Shown here: positions 25,935-34,202 of the stretch, in pieces
Layout of the letters: each line of letters begins with the position of its first letter
How positions within the stretch are numbered: the first letter of the stretch is position 1
Assembly: GCA_002405475.1 (NCBI GenBank)
Contig: DHLX01000018.1
Location: forward strand, 62,001 to 126,000
Origin: Burkholderiales bacterium UBA4657
GTDB taxonomy: Bacteria; Pseudomonadota; Gammaproteobacteria; Burkholderiales; Burkholderiaceae_E
Direction of reading: 5' to 3'
DNA length: 64,000 nucleotides
Made by a program: the position numbers and the translations under genes
Notes under the pieces: generated by a model
The model's database searches: none
Told to the model about the DNA's origin: nothing
Seen by the model: only the letters and a program-made list of their open reading frames with translations

Positions 25935-26591
25935 ATGCACGAGGTTTTAGCGAAAAAATTCATTGTCTATGGGCTGTTTCATGAATGGAACGGTCAGGAC
26001 TTCAACAAACGCGCGGTACTGGAAATTTTACGCAGTGACACACCGGCCACCAGCGCATTACCGCACGACTTTTTACAGCGTCGCCCCGATGTCTGCGTCG
26101 TCATGATGAACCCCGGCTCATCAGCGCCGCTGTCCGGCTTTGGGCAGGCGCATGACGAAGGGCGCCTGATACCAGCGAAACCTGACCGGGTGCAACATCA
26201 AATCATGCGCCTGATGGCCATGATGGACTGGCAGCATGCGCGTGTTGTCAATCTGGCCGACATTCGCGCCGCCAAAAGTGCTGACCTGTATGCCCTGATT
26301 GAATCCGGTGCTGACTCATCGCGTTTGGGCTCGCTGTTTGCAGGTCATAGCTGCGTTAGCCCGGAACAGGTGGTGACAGCGCCAGTGGCCGTATGTGCCT
26401 GGGGGCTGGATGCAAGACTCGCCCCGTGGGCACAACAGGCACAACATTGGCTCGAGTCGCATCAGCTCGACATTCATGGGGTGCGGGTAGAAACGCTGGG
26501 GCATCCGGCCTACCGCTACCCCAAGCCGGTCGGCAACTGGGCCGCCGCGGTAGCCTGGCTGGACTCGGTTTACCAAAGCCTGCGCTCATGA
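25935..26591 (+). CDS. DUF1643-like protein
   Basis: 218 residues, cytoplasmic, no membrane segment. VVMMNPGSSAPLSGFG, then RVVNLADIRAAKSADLYAL, APVAVCAWGLDARLAPWAQQ and ETLGHPAYRYPKPV follow the order seen in DUF1643 proteins (MNPS, NLF..., WG, G.P.HP). Family function is not established. It diverges from glnE and lies 25 bases upstream of the ABC-F gene, with which it is probably co-transcribed. Confidence 0.65.
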   Translation: MHEVLAKKFIVYGLFHEWNGQDFNKRAVLEILRSDTPATSALPHDFLQRRPDVCVVMMNPGSSAPLSGFGQAHDEGRLIPAKPDRVQHQIMRLMAMMDWQHARVVNLADIRAAKSADLYALIESGADSSRLGSLFAGHSCVSPEQVVTAPVAVCAWGLDARLAPWAQQAQHWLESHQLDIHGVRVETLGHPAYRYPKPVGNWAAAVAWLDSVYQSLRS

Positions 26592-26616
26592 ATCGCGGCT
26601 GCGCTATGCTGTTGTC

Positions 26617-28488
26617 ATGATTACCCTCGACCAAGTCACCCTGCGCCGTGGTGCGCGCGTCTTGCTCGACCAGGCCAGTGTTGCGCTTAACCCGGGCGAA
26701 AAAATTGGTCTGATTGGGCGTAACGGGGCTGGCAAGTCAAGCCTGTTTGCCTTGCTGACCGGACGCTTGCAGGAAGATGGCGGCGACTGTCATGTCCCCT
26801 CTCACTGGCTGCGCGCTGAAGTGGCGCAGGATATGCCTGACTCAGCCTTGAGTGCGACCGATTATGTGATGACAGGAGACGTGCGCCTGGAGCAAGCGCG
26901 TGCCGCCCTGCATCGCGCTGAACAGTCGGGCGATGGCGAGGCCATGGCACTGGCGCATGCTGCCTGGTCCGATGCGGATGGGCATGGTGCACGCCCGCGT
27001 GCCCAGGCCTTGTGTCTGGGTCTGGGGTTTGCGGTGACCGAACTCGACCTACCGGTACAGCAATTTTCGGGGGGGTGGCGTATGCGGCTGCAACTGGCAC
27101 GCGCCCTGATGTGTCCGGCAGATCTATTGTTACTCGATGAACCGACCAACCACCTCGACCTGGACGCTTTGGTCTGGCTCGAAAACTGGCTGCAAAAATT
27201 TCACGGTACGCTCATCGTCATCAGCCATGACCGTGAGTTTCTCGACGCCGTCACTCACGTCACGCTGTTATTGGATAACGCACAACTGAGCCGTTATGGC
27301 GGTAATTATTCGGCTTATGAACAGCTACGCGCACAACAATTGAGCCTGCAACAGGCCGCCTACGAAAAACAGCAGGACAAAATCGCTCACCTGCAAAAAT
27401 TTATTGACCGCTTCAAAGCCAAGGCCACCAAGGCCAAGCAGGCGCAAAGCCGGGTCAAAGCGCTGGAGCGCATGGAAAAACTGGCGCCAGTCTTGGCGCA
27501 AGCCGATTTTTCATTCGAATTTCCAGAGCCGGAGCAATGCCCCAACCCCATGCTGGCGCTCAAGGACGCGAGTTTTGGCTATGGCGAAAAAATCATTCTG
27601 CATGATGTCAGGCGCACCTTGCTGGCCGGACAGCGAATTGGTATCTTGGGCGCTAACGGCCAGGGCAAATCGACCCTGGTTAAAACGCTGGCGCAGGTAC
27701 AGCCACTGCTGGCGGGTGAAATGGTCGAAGGCAAAGGTTTGCGCCTCGGTTATTTTGCCCAGCAGGAACTCGATATTCTGCAACCTGATTCGACACCGCT
27801 GGAGCATTTGGTACGCCTGGCAAAACAATGCAGCCCGCAGGCACGCGAGCAGGACTTGCGCAATTTTCTGGGTAGTTTCCGCTTCGAGGGCGAGCACATG
27901 CATCAGGCAGTGGGCACACTCAGTGGCGGTGAAAAAGCGCGACTGGTGCTGGCCTTGCTGGTCTGGCAACGCCCTAATCTGCTAGTGCTCGACGAACCCA
28001 CCAACCATCTCGATCTGACCACACGCGAAGCCCTGAGTCTGGCGCTGAACGAGTTTGAAGGCGCGGTCTTGCTGGTGAGTCATGACCGCGCCCTGCTGCG
28101 CGAAGTGTGCGATGAGTTCTGGTTGGTGACACAAGGCCAAGTGGCCTCGTTCGATGGTGATCTGGATGACTATCAACGCTATCTGCTGGACGAAGCCAAA
28201 CGCCGTCAGAGCGAGCAGCGCAGTACATCTGTAGCACCAAAACGTCCGGCGCGCAGCAACGACCAGAGTCGTCAGATCAAAGCCTGGAACAAAGAGCTGG
28301 CTGCCGTGGAAAAGCAGATGGAACAATTACAGGCCGAGCGCACTGCGCTTGAAGCCGCCTTGGGCGCAACTACCCATCCGCTGCAACTGGCCGAGACCGG
28401 CAAACAATTGCAGGCGGTCACCGAGACCCTGACCACGCTGGAGAATCGCTGGCTGGAATTAAGCACCCAGATGGAATCGCCTGCATAG
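26617..28488 (+). CDS. ABC-F family ATPase (YheS/Uup-like)
   Basis: Soluble protein with two ATP-binding cassettes and no membrane domain, 623 residues. Cassette 1 has GLIGRNGAGKSS near residue 32 and LLLDEPTNHLDLDAL; cassette 2 has GILGANGQGKST near residue 343 and LVLDEPTNHLDLTT. Between them is the basic PtIM-type linker (DRFKAKATKAKQAQSRVKAL), and a C-terminal coiled coil (KAWNKELAAVEKQMEQLQAE) follows. ABC-F proteins act on the ribosome E site to relieve stalling. The order of features suggests the YheS group. Confidence 0.92.
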   Translation: MITLDQVTLRRGARVLLDQASVALNPGEKIGLIGRNGAGKSSLFALLTGRLQEDGGDCHVPSHWLRAEVAQDMPDSALSATDYVMTGDVRLEQARAALHRAEQSGDGEAMALAHAAWSDADGHGARPRAQALCLGLGFAVTELDLPVQQFSGGWRMRLQLARALMCPADLLLLDEPTNHLDLDALVWLENWLQKFHGTLIVISHDREFLDAVTHVTLLLDNAQLSRYGGNYSAYEQLRAQQLSLQQAAYEKQQDKIAHLQKFIDRFKAKATKAKQAQSRVKALERMEKLAPVLAQADFSFEFPEPEQCPNPMLALKDASFGYGEKIILHDVRRTLLAGQRIGILGANGQGKSTLVKTLAQVQPLLAGEMVEGKGLRLGYFAQQELDILQPDSTPLEHLVRLAKQCSPQAREQDLRNFLGSFRFEGEHMHQAVGTLSGGEKARLVLALLVWQRPNLLVLDEPTNHLDLTTREALSLALNEFEGAVLLVSHDRALLREVCDEFWLVTQGQVASFDGDLDDYQRYLLDEAKRRQSEQRSTSVAPKRPARSNDQSRQIKAWNKELAAVEKQMEQLQAERTALEAALGATTHPLQLAETGKQLQAVTETLTTLENRWLELSTQMESPA

Positions 28489-28521
28489 GCACTGTCTTGT
28501 TGCTGAGGAGCACACTCAAGA

Positions 28522-29733
28522 TTATTCCTTAAGCAGATAGGCCGATATACCCACAATGAGCACTAGCGCCAGTAGCGTTAATGCCAATGCCACCACCAGG
28601 CCGAATAGCTGGGAAATCTGCCCCAGTAGTGCCGGACCGAGCAGTAAGCCGATATAAGCAAGTCTTACTGTCACGGCCAGGCCGATGGCTGCTATGATCC
28701 CGGCATCGGCAGCCATTTTGCCAGCACTGGCAAACGTGATGGGCATAACACTGGATAAACCCAGGCCGGTTAGACCAAACCCTATTACGACAGACCATGA
28801 AGTTTGCCACAACAGAGCCAGTAACAGCCCCAAGCCTGCCAGACAACAACTGCTGTACATGAGCTGTAATGCTCCAAGTCGGGCACGTAATGGGTCGCCG
28901 CCAAATCGGCCCACCGCCATGCCGGCACAGAACGCGGCATAGCCAGCGCTGACCATTGCCGGCGTTGCAGCTACTACATCGCGCATATAAACGGCACTCC
29001 AGTCATACATAGCGCCCTCTATCAGCAAACCCAGAAAGCCAAGGACCCCCAAAGCCCACAAGCGTCGTCGTAGGGAATGAGGTATAAAAGCTGTTGTCGG
29101 CACTGGCGGCGGCGGCACTTTCTGCAGATTCGGCACGTACTGGTCCGGCGTCTTTTCAGGGTCTTGATGATCGTTGCGTACCAGATAGCGCGTTGCGAAT
29201 GTCATCAAGACGGCCATGACTGCCGCCACCAGAAAAAAGTGCCACGCTGGCGAGCCAACTTGTGCAGCCCAGAGGCTGGCAATCATTGCGCCAGTCAGAC
29301 CGCCTAGGCTAAAACTACCATGTACCGAACCCATGATTGGGCGGCTCATACGCACTTCAAGCATTGCGGCCTGTGCATTGACTGCAACATCATTCGCCGC
29401 AGTGGCCGCGCCAAACAGTAAAAGCCAGATCAATAGCGCGTTATAGTCAGGTATGATTAATATCAGGGCGGCTGTTACTGCCATAAACCAGGCACTCAAA
29501 CGACTGACCCGGGCGGTACCTGTCTGGCCGGCCCATCTTCCTATCTGCGGCATGATAATGATTCCGCCAATAGCAACAGCAAACATCGCTTGCGACAAGG
29601 TGGCATCTGAAAGGGAAAATTTTTCCTTCAGCGTAGGAATGTGAATGCCCCAGGTAGCATAGATCAGGCCATTGCAAAACAGCAACCCCATGGTGGCCAA
29701 ACGTGCTGCTTGCAATGAGGTCATATTGGGCAA
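28522..29733 (-). CDS. MFS transporter
   Basis: Major facilitator protein of 403 residues with about 12 hydrophobic segments and a hydrophilic central loop (residues ~195-220, Pro-rich). The segment PQIGRWAGQTGTARVSRLSA between helices 2 and 3 resembles the MFS loop motif. The substrate cannot be predicted. It starts 2 bases after the HbpS-like gene and is the last gene of the DJ-1/HbpS/MFS unit. The fucose-permease-like subfamily is one possibility, based on the N-terminal LLFCNGLIYATWGIHIP pattern. Confidence 0.87.
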   Translation of the reverse strand: MPNMTSLQAARLATMGLLFCNGLIYATWGIHIPTLKEKFSLSDATLSQAMFAVAIGGIIIMPQIGRWAGQTGTARVSRLSAWFMAVTAALILIIPDYNALLIWLLLFGAATAANDVAVNAQAAMLEVRMSRPIMGSVHGSFSLGGLTGAMIASLWAAQVGSPAWHFFLVAAVMAVLMTFATRYLVRNDHQDPEKTPDQYVPNLQKVPPPPVPTTAFIPHSLRRRLWALGVLGFLGLLIEGAMYDWSAVYMRDVVAATPAMVSAGYAAFCAGMAVGRFGGDPLRARLGALQLMYSSCCLAGLGLLLALLWQTSWSVVIGFGLTGLGLSSVMPITFASAGKMAADAGIIAAIGLAVTVRLAYIGLLLGPALLGQISQLFGLVVALALTLLALVLIVGISAYLLKE

Positions 29734-29735
29734 AC

Positions 29736-30227
29736 CTATCTCAGCAGATCACGTGCCGCATCAAGCCCGGCCTGGGCGCATAGTTCATCCTGATCTTCAC
29801 TACCGCCACTAACGCCAATGGCTCCAAGCCATTCGCCCTTGGCATTCATAATGGGCAGACCACCGGCCACGGCGCTGGTTCCAGGTACCAGCTCTAACCC
29901 GTGTGCGCCGCTACGTGATATATCACGAAATTTGCGTGTCGTAAACGGCAAGCCAGCAGATGTTTCAGCCTTGAGTTGGGCTATTTTTATGCTCATTAAA
30001 AATGCTCCGTCCATTCGTGAAAACTGCTTCAAATTTCCGCCATCATCTACAATAGCTGTTACCATTTTCCAGCCTTCCTTGTGTGCTCTGGCCTCACAGC
30101 CATCAATAATGGTCTGAGCCGTCTTGGCGCTCAGCGCTGTTTTGCTGGCTTGAGCATAAATAGGTGTGACGAAAGCTATTGCAGCGAACATCAGGCCAGA
30201 GGCGACATTTTTGTAAAGCTTTTTCAT
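29736..30227 (-). CDS. secreted GlcG/HbpS-family protein
   Basis: 163 residues from the ATG at 30227, which has AAGGA eight bases upstream and opens directly with a signal peptide (MKKLYKNV, hydrophobic core, cut after IYAQA). The mature part is a GlcG/HbpS domain: VDDGGNLKQFSRMDGAFL, SGAHGLELVPGTSAVAGGLPI, and GAIGVSGGSEDQDELCAQAGLDA. HbpS is a haem-binding redox sensor in Streptomyces; for most members the ligand is unknown. Export is inferred from the signal peptide. Flanked by MFS and DJ-1-like genes in one direction. Confidence 0.88.
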   Translation of the reverse strand: MKKLYKNVASGLMFAAIAFVTPIYAQASKTALSAKTAQTIIDGCEARAHKEGWKMVTAIVDDGGNLKQFSRMDGAFLMSIKIAQLKAETSAGLPFTTRKFRDISRSGAHGLELVPGTSAVAGGLPIMNAKGEWLGAIGVSGGSEDQDELCAQAGLDAARDLLR

Positions 30228-30305
30228 GTTTAGAATCCTTTTTGAAAAACGTTGATAAAAAATAAACGAGCTCATGCTCGTTGCAATTGAGCAAGCATTA
30301 CTGGC

Positions 30306-31037
30306 TCAAATGTTGGTGCCTACAAGGTTGGTGACTTTGACTAGAAGATCTAGGACATGTTGAGCCACCAGTTCTGATGAAGCCGGGTTCTGCCCGGTAA
30401 CAAGCCTATCGTCAACCACAGCGAACGGTCTGAAATCAGGTGCATGTTCAAAACGTGCGTCCAATGCGCGCAGGCTCGTTTCCAATAAAAATGGCACAAT
30501 GGAACTTAATCCCACAGCCTGCTCTTCACTGTTGGTAAAAGCGGTTACCCGCTTGCCCGCAACCAACGGGGTTCCTTCTGGAGTCTTGACATTCACCAAT
30601 CCGGCCGGGCCATGGCAGACCGCAGCAATGATGCGGTCATTTGCATACGCAGCACTCAGTAGTCGTGCCAGAGTTTCGCTGGTGGGCAGATCCCACATTA
30701 CGCCATGCCCGCCGGGCAGAAAAAAAGCGTCATACCCTGTCCAATCCAGAGCAGCAATTGGCAGACTGTGGTTGAGTCTTGCCTGCAAGTCGCGATCTTT
30801 GAGGTAGCGCTCCACTGAAGCCGTATTTTCTCCCAGAGCCTTGCATGAATTTGGCTCTATCGGTACCCCACCCCCTTGAATAGATGCCACATCTACCTTA
30901 GCTCCGGCATCGATAAATGCGTAATAGGGCGTGGTCAATTCTTCACTCCATACGCCTGTAGCTTTACCACTGGTTCCCAGCGCTGCATGTGAGGTACAAA
31001 TCATCAATATTTTGGCGTTGCGCACTTTAGTCTCCAT
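30306..31037 (-). CDS. DJ-1/PfpI (Hsp31-like) family protein
   Basis: 243 residues, class-I glutamine-amidotransferase-like fold. The nucleophile elbow AAVCHGPAGL has its Cys near residue 141, and LPGGHGVMWDLP precedes it. Length and the GxWxEEL segment (TGVWSEELTTPY) match the Hsp31/glyoxalase-III-like branch, so methylglyoxal detoxification or protein deglycase activity is possible (inference). Divergent from a LysR regulator and likely first gene of the DJ-1/HbpS/MFS unit. Confidence 0.88.
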   Translation of the reverse strand: METKVRNAKILMICTSHAALGTSGKATGVWSEELTTPYYAFIDAGAKVDVASIQGGGVPIEPNSCKALGENTASVERYLKDRDLQARLNHSLPIAALDWTGYDAFFLPGGHGVMWDLPTSETLARLLSAAYANDRIIAAVCHGPAGLVNVKTPEGTPLVAGKRVTAFTNSEEQAVGLSSIVPFLLETSLRALDARFEHAPDFRPFAVVDDRLVTGQNPASSELVAQHVLDLLVKVTNLVGTNI

Positions 31038-31044
31038 CTCTAAA

Positions 31045-31064
31045 AAAATTACTAAGCTAATTTT
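31045..31064. promoter_or_regulatory. inverted repeat, candidate LysR-type operator
   Basis: AAAATTA-CTAAGC-TAATTTT: 7-bp arms around a 6-bp spacer, between the divergent DJ-1-like and LysR genes. LysR regulators commonly bind dyads of this layout in the shared promoter. Confidence 0.5.
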
Positions 31065-31133
31065 CCGTACTTCCAGCTATTATTAAAAGATTGTTTTTTT
31101 ATCTTACCCATCATAATTCTGATACCATGGGGC

Positions 31134-32012
31134 GTGAGATACTTATTGCAACTGCGTACTTTTGTTGAAACCTATCGGGTTGGCTCATTATCCAAGGCCG
31201 CCGCTAATCTTGGTCTATCGCAACCGGCGGCTTCGGCTCATGTTCAAATGCTGGAAAGTGTGGTTGGCAAAGCTTTATTCACCCGCCAGGCACGTGGTGT
31301 CTCTCCGACAGCAGCTGGACACGATCTTGCCGCTCTGGTGGCTGCCCCGCTAGATGCCGTTGAATCCGGTCTGCTTCAGGCGCGTGCACACACTCAGTCG
31401 ATTACCGGCACCGTCCATTTGGCAGGCCCAGCTGAATATTTGAGTGAATGTTGCGCGCCTGCCTTGCAAGTGTTGTTATCACACGGCATACGCTTGCATT
31501 TACATACCGGCAATCAAGAGCGTATCTATGGCTTGCTGGCCAATGGTATGGCCGAAGTGGCGATCACAGCCTCCACCCCACGGGATCGCGCTCTGGGTCA
31601 ACAGGAAATTGCGCGCGAGCGTTTGTTGCTGGTGGCGGCGCCACTATTTGCACAGCGCCTGCGCGGACGGCCTGCCAAAGTCAGGGAATTAAAACAATGG
31701 CCAGTCATCGCCTACGACGAAGAGTTACCTCTCATCCGGCAATACTGTCGTAGCGCACTGAAGTGGGAACCTGAGCTTGTGCCGGTAGCGCTGGCTCCGG
31801 AATTGCGTGCGGTACGCAGTCTGGTTGAGGCCGGTGCCGGCTGGTCAGTGTTGCCAGATTATTTGTGCGCCAGCGGGCTACAGCATGGCAGTCTGATCAA
31901 AATCGGGCCAGTGGGCCCGGTCAATCCCTTATATCTGGTATGGACCAAGACTGCACTGCGCCATCCGCGTGTGGCACTGGTACGCAATACCCTGCTTGAG
32001 TTCGGTCTTTAG
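31134..32012 (+). CDS. LysR-family transcriptional regulator
   Basis: 292 residues starting at GTG; no in-frame ATG lies near the HTH. The HTH is LRTFVETYRVGSLSKAAANLGLSQPAASAHVQMLE, followed by FTRQARGVSPTAAG and an effector domain. It faces the DJ-1-like gene across 96 bases that include an inverted repeat, so it probably regulates that unit and itself. The effector is unknown. Confidence 0.9.
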   Translation: MRYLLQLRTFVETYRVGSLSKAAANLGLSQPAASAHVQMLESVVGKALFTRQARGVSPTAAGHDLAALVAAPLDAVESGLLQARAHTQSITGTVHLAGPAEYLSECCAPALQVLLSHGIRLHLHTGNQERIYGLLANGMAEVAITASTPRDRALGQQEIARERLLLVAAPLFAQRLRGRPAKVRELKQWPVIAYDEELPLIRQYCRSALKWEPELVPVALAPELRAVRSLVEAGAGWSVLPDYLCASGLQHGSLIKIGPVGPVNPLYLVWTKTALRHPRVALVRNTLLEFGL

Positions 32013-32076
32013 CGACGGGCTTGAGACGCTATTGCACCATTGTAAAACCTCTATGTGCGCCTGCATTCAAATCTGG

Positions 32077-32367
32077 TTAGCCACGCTTTTTGCGCTCAAG
32101 TACGTAGGCCCAGGCTTTGGTCACCGAATCTTCTATTTGCCGAAGATTCTCCTGCCGTTCAGCTTCACTCAAATAAAAACTGAAATCGACATCATGACGT
32201 ATATAGCGTGGCAATAATTGATTCAAGGCAACGCAAGCCACGTCGGCCAGATATTTGGCATCAATCTGCTGATCTGTCCCGGTATTTTTTTGTGCCAGCG
32301 CCGCTACTGCCTCAAATACCGGGCGCTCATAAAAATTATGAATCGACTCGAAATCCATGCGGCTCAT
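32077..32367 (-). CDS. ComFB-family protein
   Basis: 96 residues, with the ComFB pattern: FESIHNFYERPVFEAVAAL at the N-terminus and LADVACVALNQLLPRYIRHDVDFSF in the middle. AGGAGG lies 4-5 bases upstream of the ATG, so translation should be strong. The family takes its name from B. subtilis comFB, and recent work describes members as receptors for cyclic dinucleotides. It lies 37 bases downstream of mnmC and probably ends the mbfA-glpD-mnmC-comFB transcript. Role here unknown. Confidence 0.8.
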   Translation of the reverse strand: MSRMDFESIHNFYERPVFEAVAALAQKNTGTDQQIDAKYLADVACVALNQLLPRYIRHDVDFSFYLSEAERQENLRQIEDSVTKAWAYVLERKKRG

Positions 32368-32404
32368 GACGGCCTCCTGATATTGACATAAGCATTATGA
32401 AACG

Positions 32405-34189
32405 CTATTCACGCCAGGGCGTCAAGGCACCTAGCCACTGTTTGGGAATGGGTAATGGGTCATGGCATAGCTGCGCCACCAGTGTTTCCGCACCCAGGCT
32501 GGCCCAGGTCAGGCCACGCGAGGCCAGGGCAGCCCAGACATAGACCTGCGCTGATGCGTCGAGACAGCCCAGTATCGGTAGGCGGTCAGGCATCACGGTT
32601 CTGATACCGGCGCGACCCTCGTGACTGGGTGCTACGCTTTGCCCCGGCAACAGGCGTTGCAGGCGCAGCCGATTTTGTTCCTGCGCACTGGCACGCAAGT
32701 CCAGCGCCAGACTGTCGTGCTCATAAGTGGCGCCCACCACACTTAAGCCCTGGTAGGCCGGCATGACATAGCCATCGCCCGCCACCGGCACACGAGGCGC
32801 CTGGAAACATGACTCAGGCCAGTATGACAGCTGCCCGCGCACGGCATGCAAGGATAATGACGGATACCATGACTGTAGCGCATGAGCATGTGCCAGGACA
32901 TAAGCCTGCGCCGGAAATTCCTGCTGTAACTGCATCAAGCTTTGAACATGAACCCCGAAGTGGCATTCAATGCGCGGTTCATATTCCTGCACCAGGGCAC
33001 GACAATAGGACGCCGGGCTGAGCCAACCCGCCTGGGCAAACCAGTAAGCGCCGCGCGCTACCCGCACACCCGCCAAGGCACTGGCCTCGTCCCGCTCGAC
33101 CCAGCGCACCAGAGTGGCAGGCCAGTCTTGTTCACGCAGCAGGTCTTGCATTTTTTGCGCATCGTGTTCGTCCTTGGCCAGATGTAGCAGGCCGTCGAAC
33201 CGGCCTGCCATTTCAAGTCCCTGGGATCGCAAGCGCGACACGGTGCGTAAGGTGTCAAAAAAGGCGCTGCGCGTCCATTGCGCCTGCAAAGTATCCCGCC
33301 GTGCCAACTGCGGTTGTATTGCTCCCATCGGGTTGCCCGAGGTGGCCTGCGCCAGACCCGGCATGGCATCGACCAGCAGCACGCGACAACCCCGTGCTGC
33401 CAGCCGGTTCGCCACACTGCAGCCCGCCAGCCCTGCGCCCAATACCGTCACTGTTTTGGGCGCATTAGCCGAAGTGGTAGTGATGCTGGCTGCACCAGTT
33501 TTGCTGGCAGTGGTCATATCACGTTTGCCGGCAAAGCCCGGCTGACGCTGTACCGTCAGACCCAGAGTCGTCAGGCTATCGCGTACCGTGCGCGCGGCAC
33601 TATAGGTCGCCAGCGTGGCATCAGGTGCCATCTTTTCGACCACACGCCCTAACAGTGGTGCCTGCCATAGTTCAGCATTTTTGGCCGGGGCAAAACCGTC
33701 GAGATAGACGGCATCGGCCTCACCTTCCAATTGCTCCAGCCCTTGCAATGCCTCGCCCCAGTAGAGCAGTAATTGCACCCGTCCGTGCTCAAATTCCAGA
33801 CGGTGCCAGCCCATGACCAAAGGTGGCCATTGCTGAGTCATGGCCTGCGCCAGGCACTGCAAGCCGGGGTCACGTGGTAAACGCTGCCAGTCGTCGAGTT
33901 GCAGCGGGTGTTTTTCCAGCGACACAAACCATAAGCGCTCGCACCGCGCCGGGTCATCACGCCAGGCCTGCCAGGTGCTTAAAAAATTATTGCCCAGCCC
34001 GAAGCCGGTTTCCAGAATGACGAAACGCTCACGCCCGTGCCAACGCTCAGGCAGGTGATTACCCGCCAAAAATACATGCCGTGCCTGGGCACCAGCACCC
34101 GCAGCCGAATGATAAACATCGTCATACTCAGCCGAGTAAGGAACGCCTTCCAGCGTCAAGCCCAGTCGCGCCGGGGTCAGTGCCGACAT
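32405..34189 (-). CDS. mnmC: bifunctional tRNA mnm5s2U biosynthesis protein MnmC
   Basis: Completes the mnm5s2U34 modification in tRNA. 594 residues from the ATG at 34189. The N-terminal methyltransferase domain has FVILETGFGLGNNFL and VYLDGFAPAKNAELW. The C-terminal FAD-dependent oxidoreductase starts near residue 248 with TVLGAGLAGCSVANRLAARG and carries GNPMGAIQPQL. The domain order (methyltransferase then oxidoreductase) is that of full-length MnmC. It follows glpD by 13 bases. Confidence 0.94.
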   Translation of the reverse strand: MSALTPARLGLTLEGVPYSAEYDDVYHSAAGAGAQARHVFLAGNHLPERWHGRERFVILETGFGLGNNFLSTWQAWRDDPARCERLWFVSLEKHPLQLDDWQRLPRDPGLQCLAQAMTQQWPPLVMGWHRLEFEHGRVQLLLYWGEALQGLEQLEGEADAVYLDGFAPAKNAELWQAPLLGRVVEKMAPDATLATYSAARTVRDSLTTLGLTVQRQPGFAGKRDMTTASKTGAASITTTSANAPKTVTVLGAGLAGCSVANRLAARGCRVLLVDAMPGLAQATSGNPMGAIQPQLARRDTLQAQWTRSAFFDTLRTVSRLRSQGLEMAGRFDGLLHLAKDEHDAQKMQDLLREQDWPATLVRWVERDEASALAGVRVARGAYWFAQAGWLSPASYCRALVQEYEPRIECHFGVHVQSLMQLQQEFPAQAYVLAHAHALQSWYPSLSLHAVRGQLSYWPESCFQAPRVPVAGDGYVMPAYQGLSVVGATYEHDSLALDLRASAQEQNRLRLQRLLPGQSVAPSHEGRAGIRTVMPDRLPILGCLDASAQVYVWAALASRGLTWASLGAETLVAQLCHDPLPIPKQWLGALTPWRE

Positions 34190-34202
34190 GGCGCTGCCCG
34201 GC

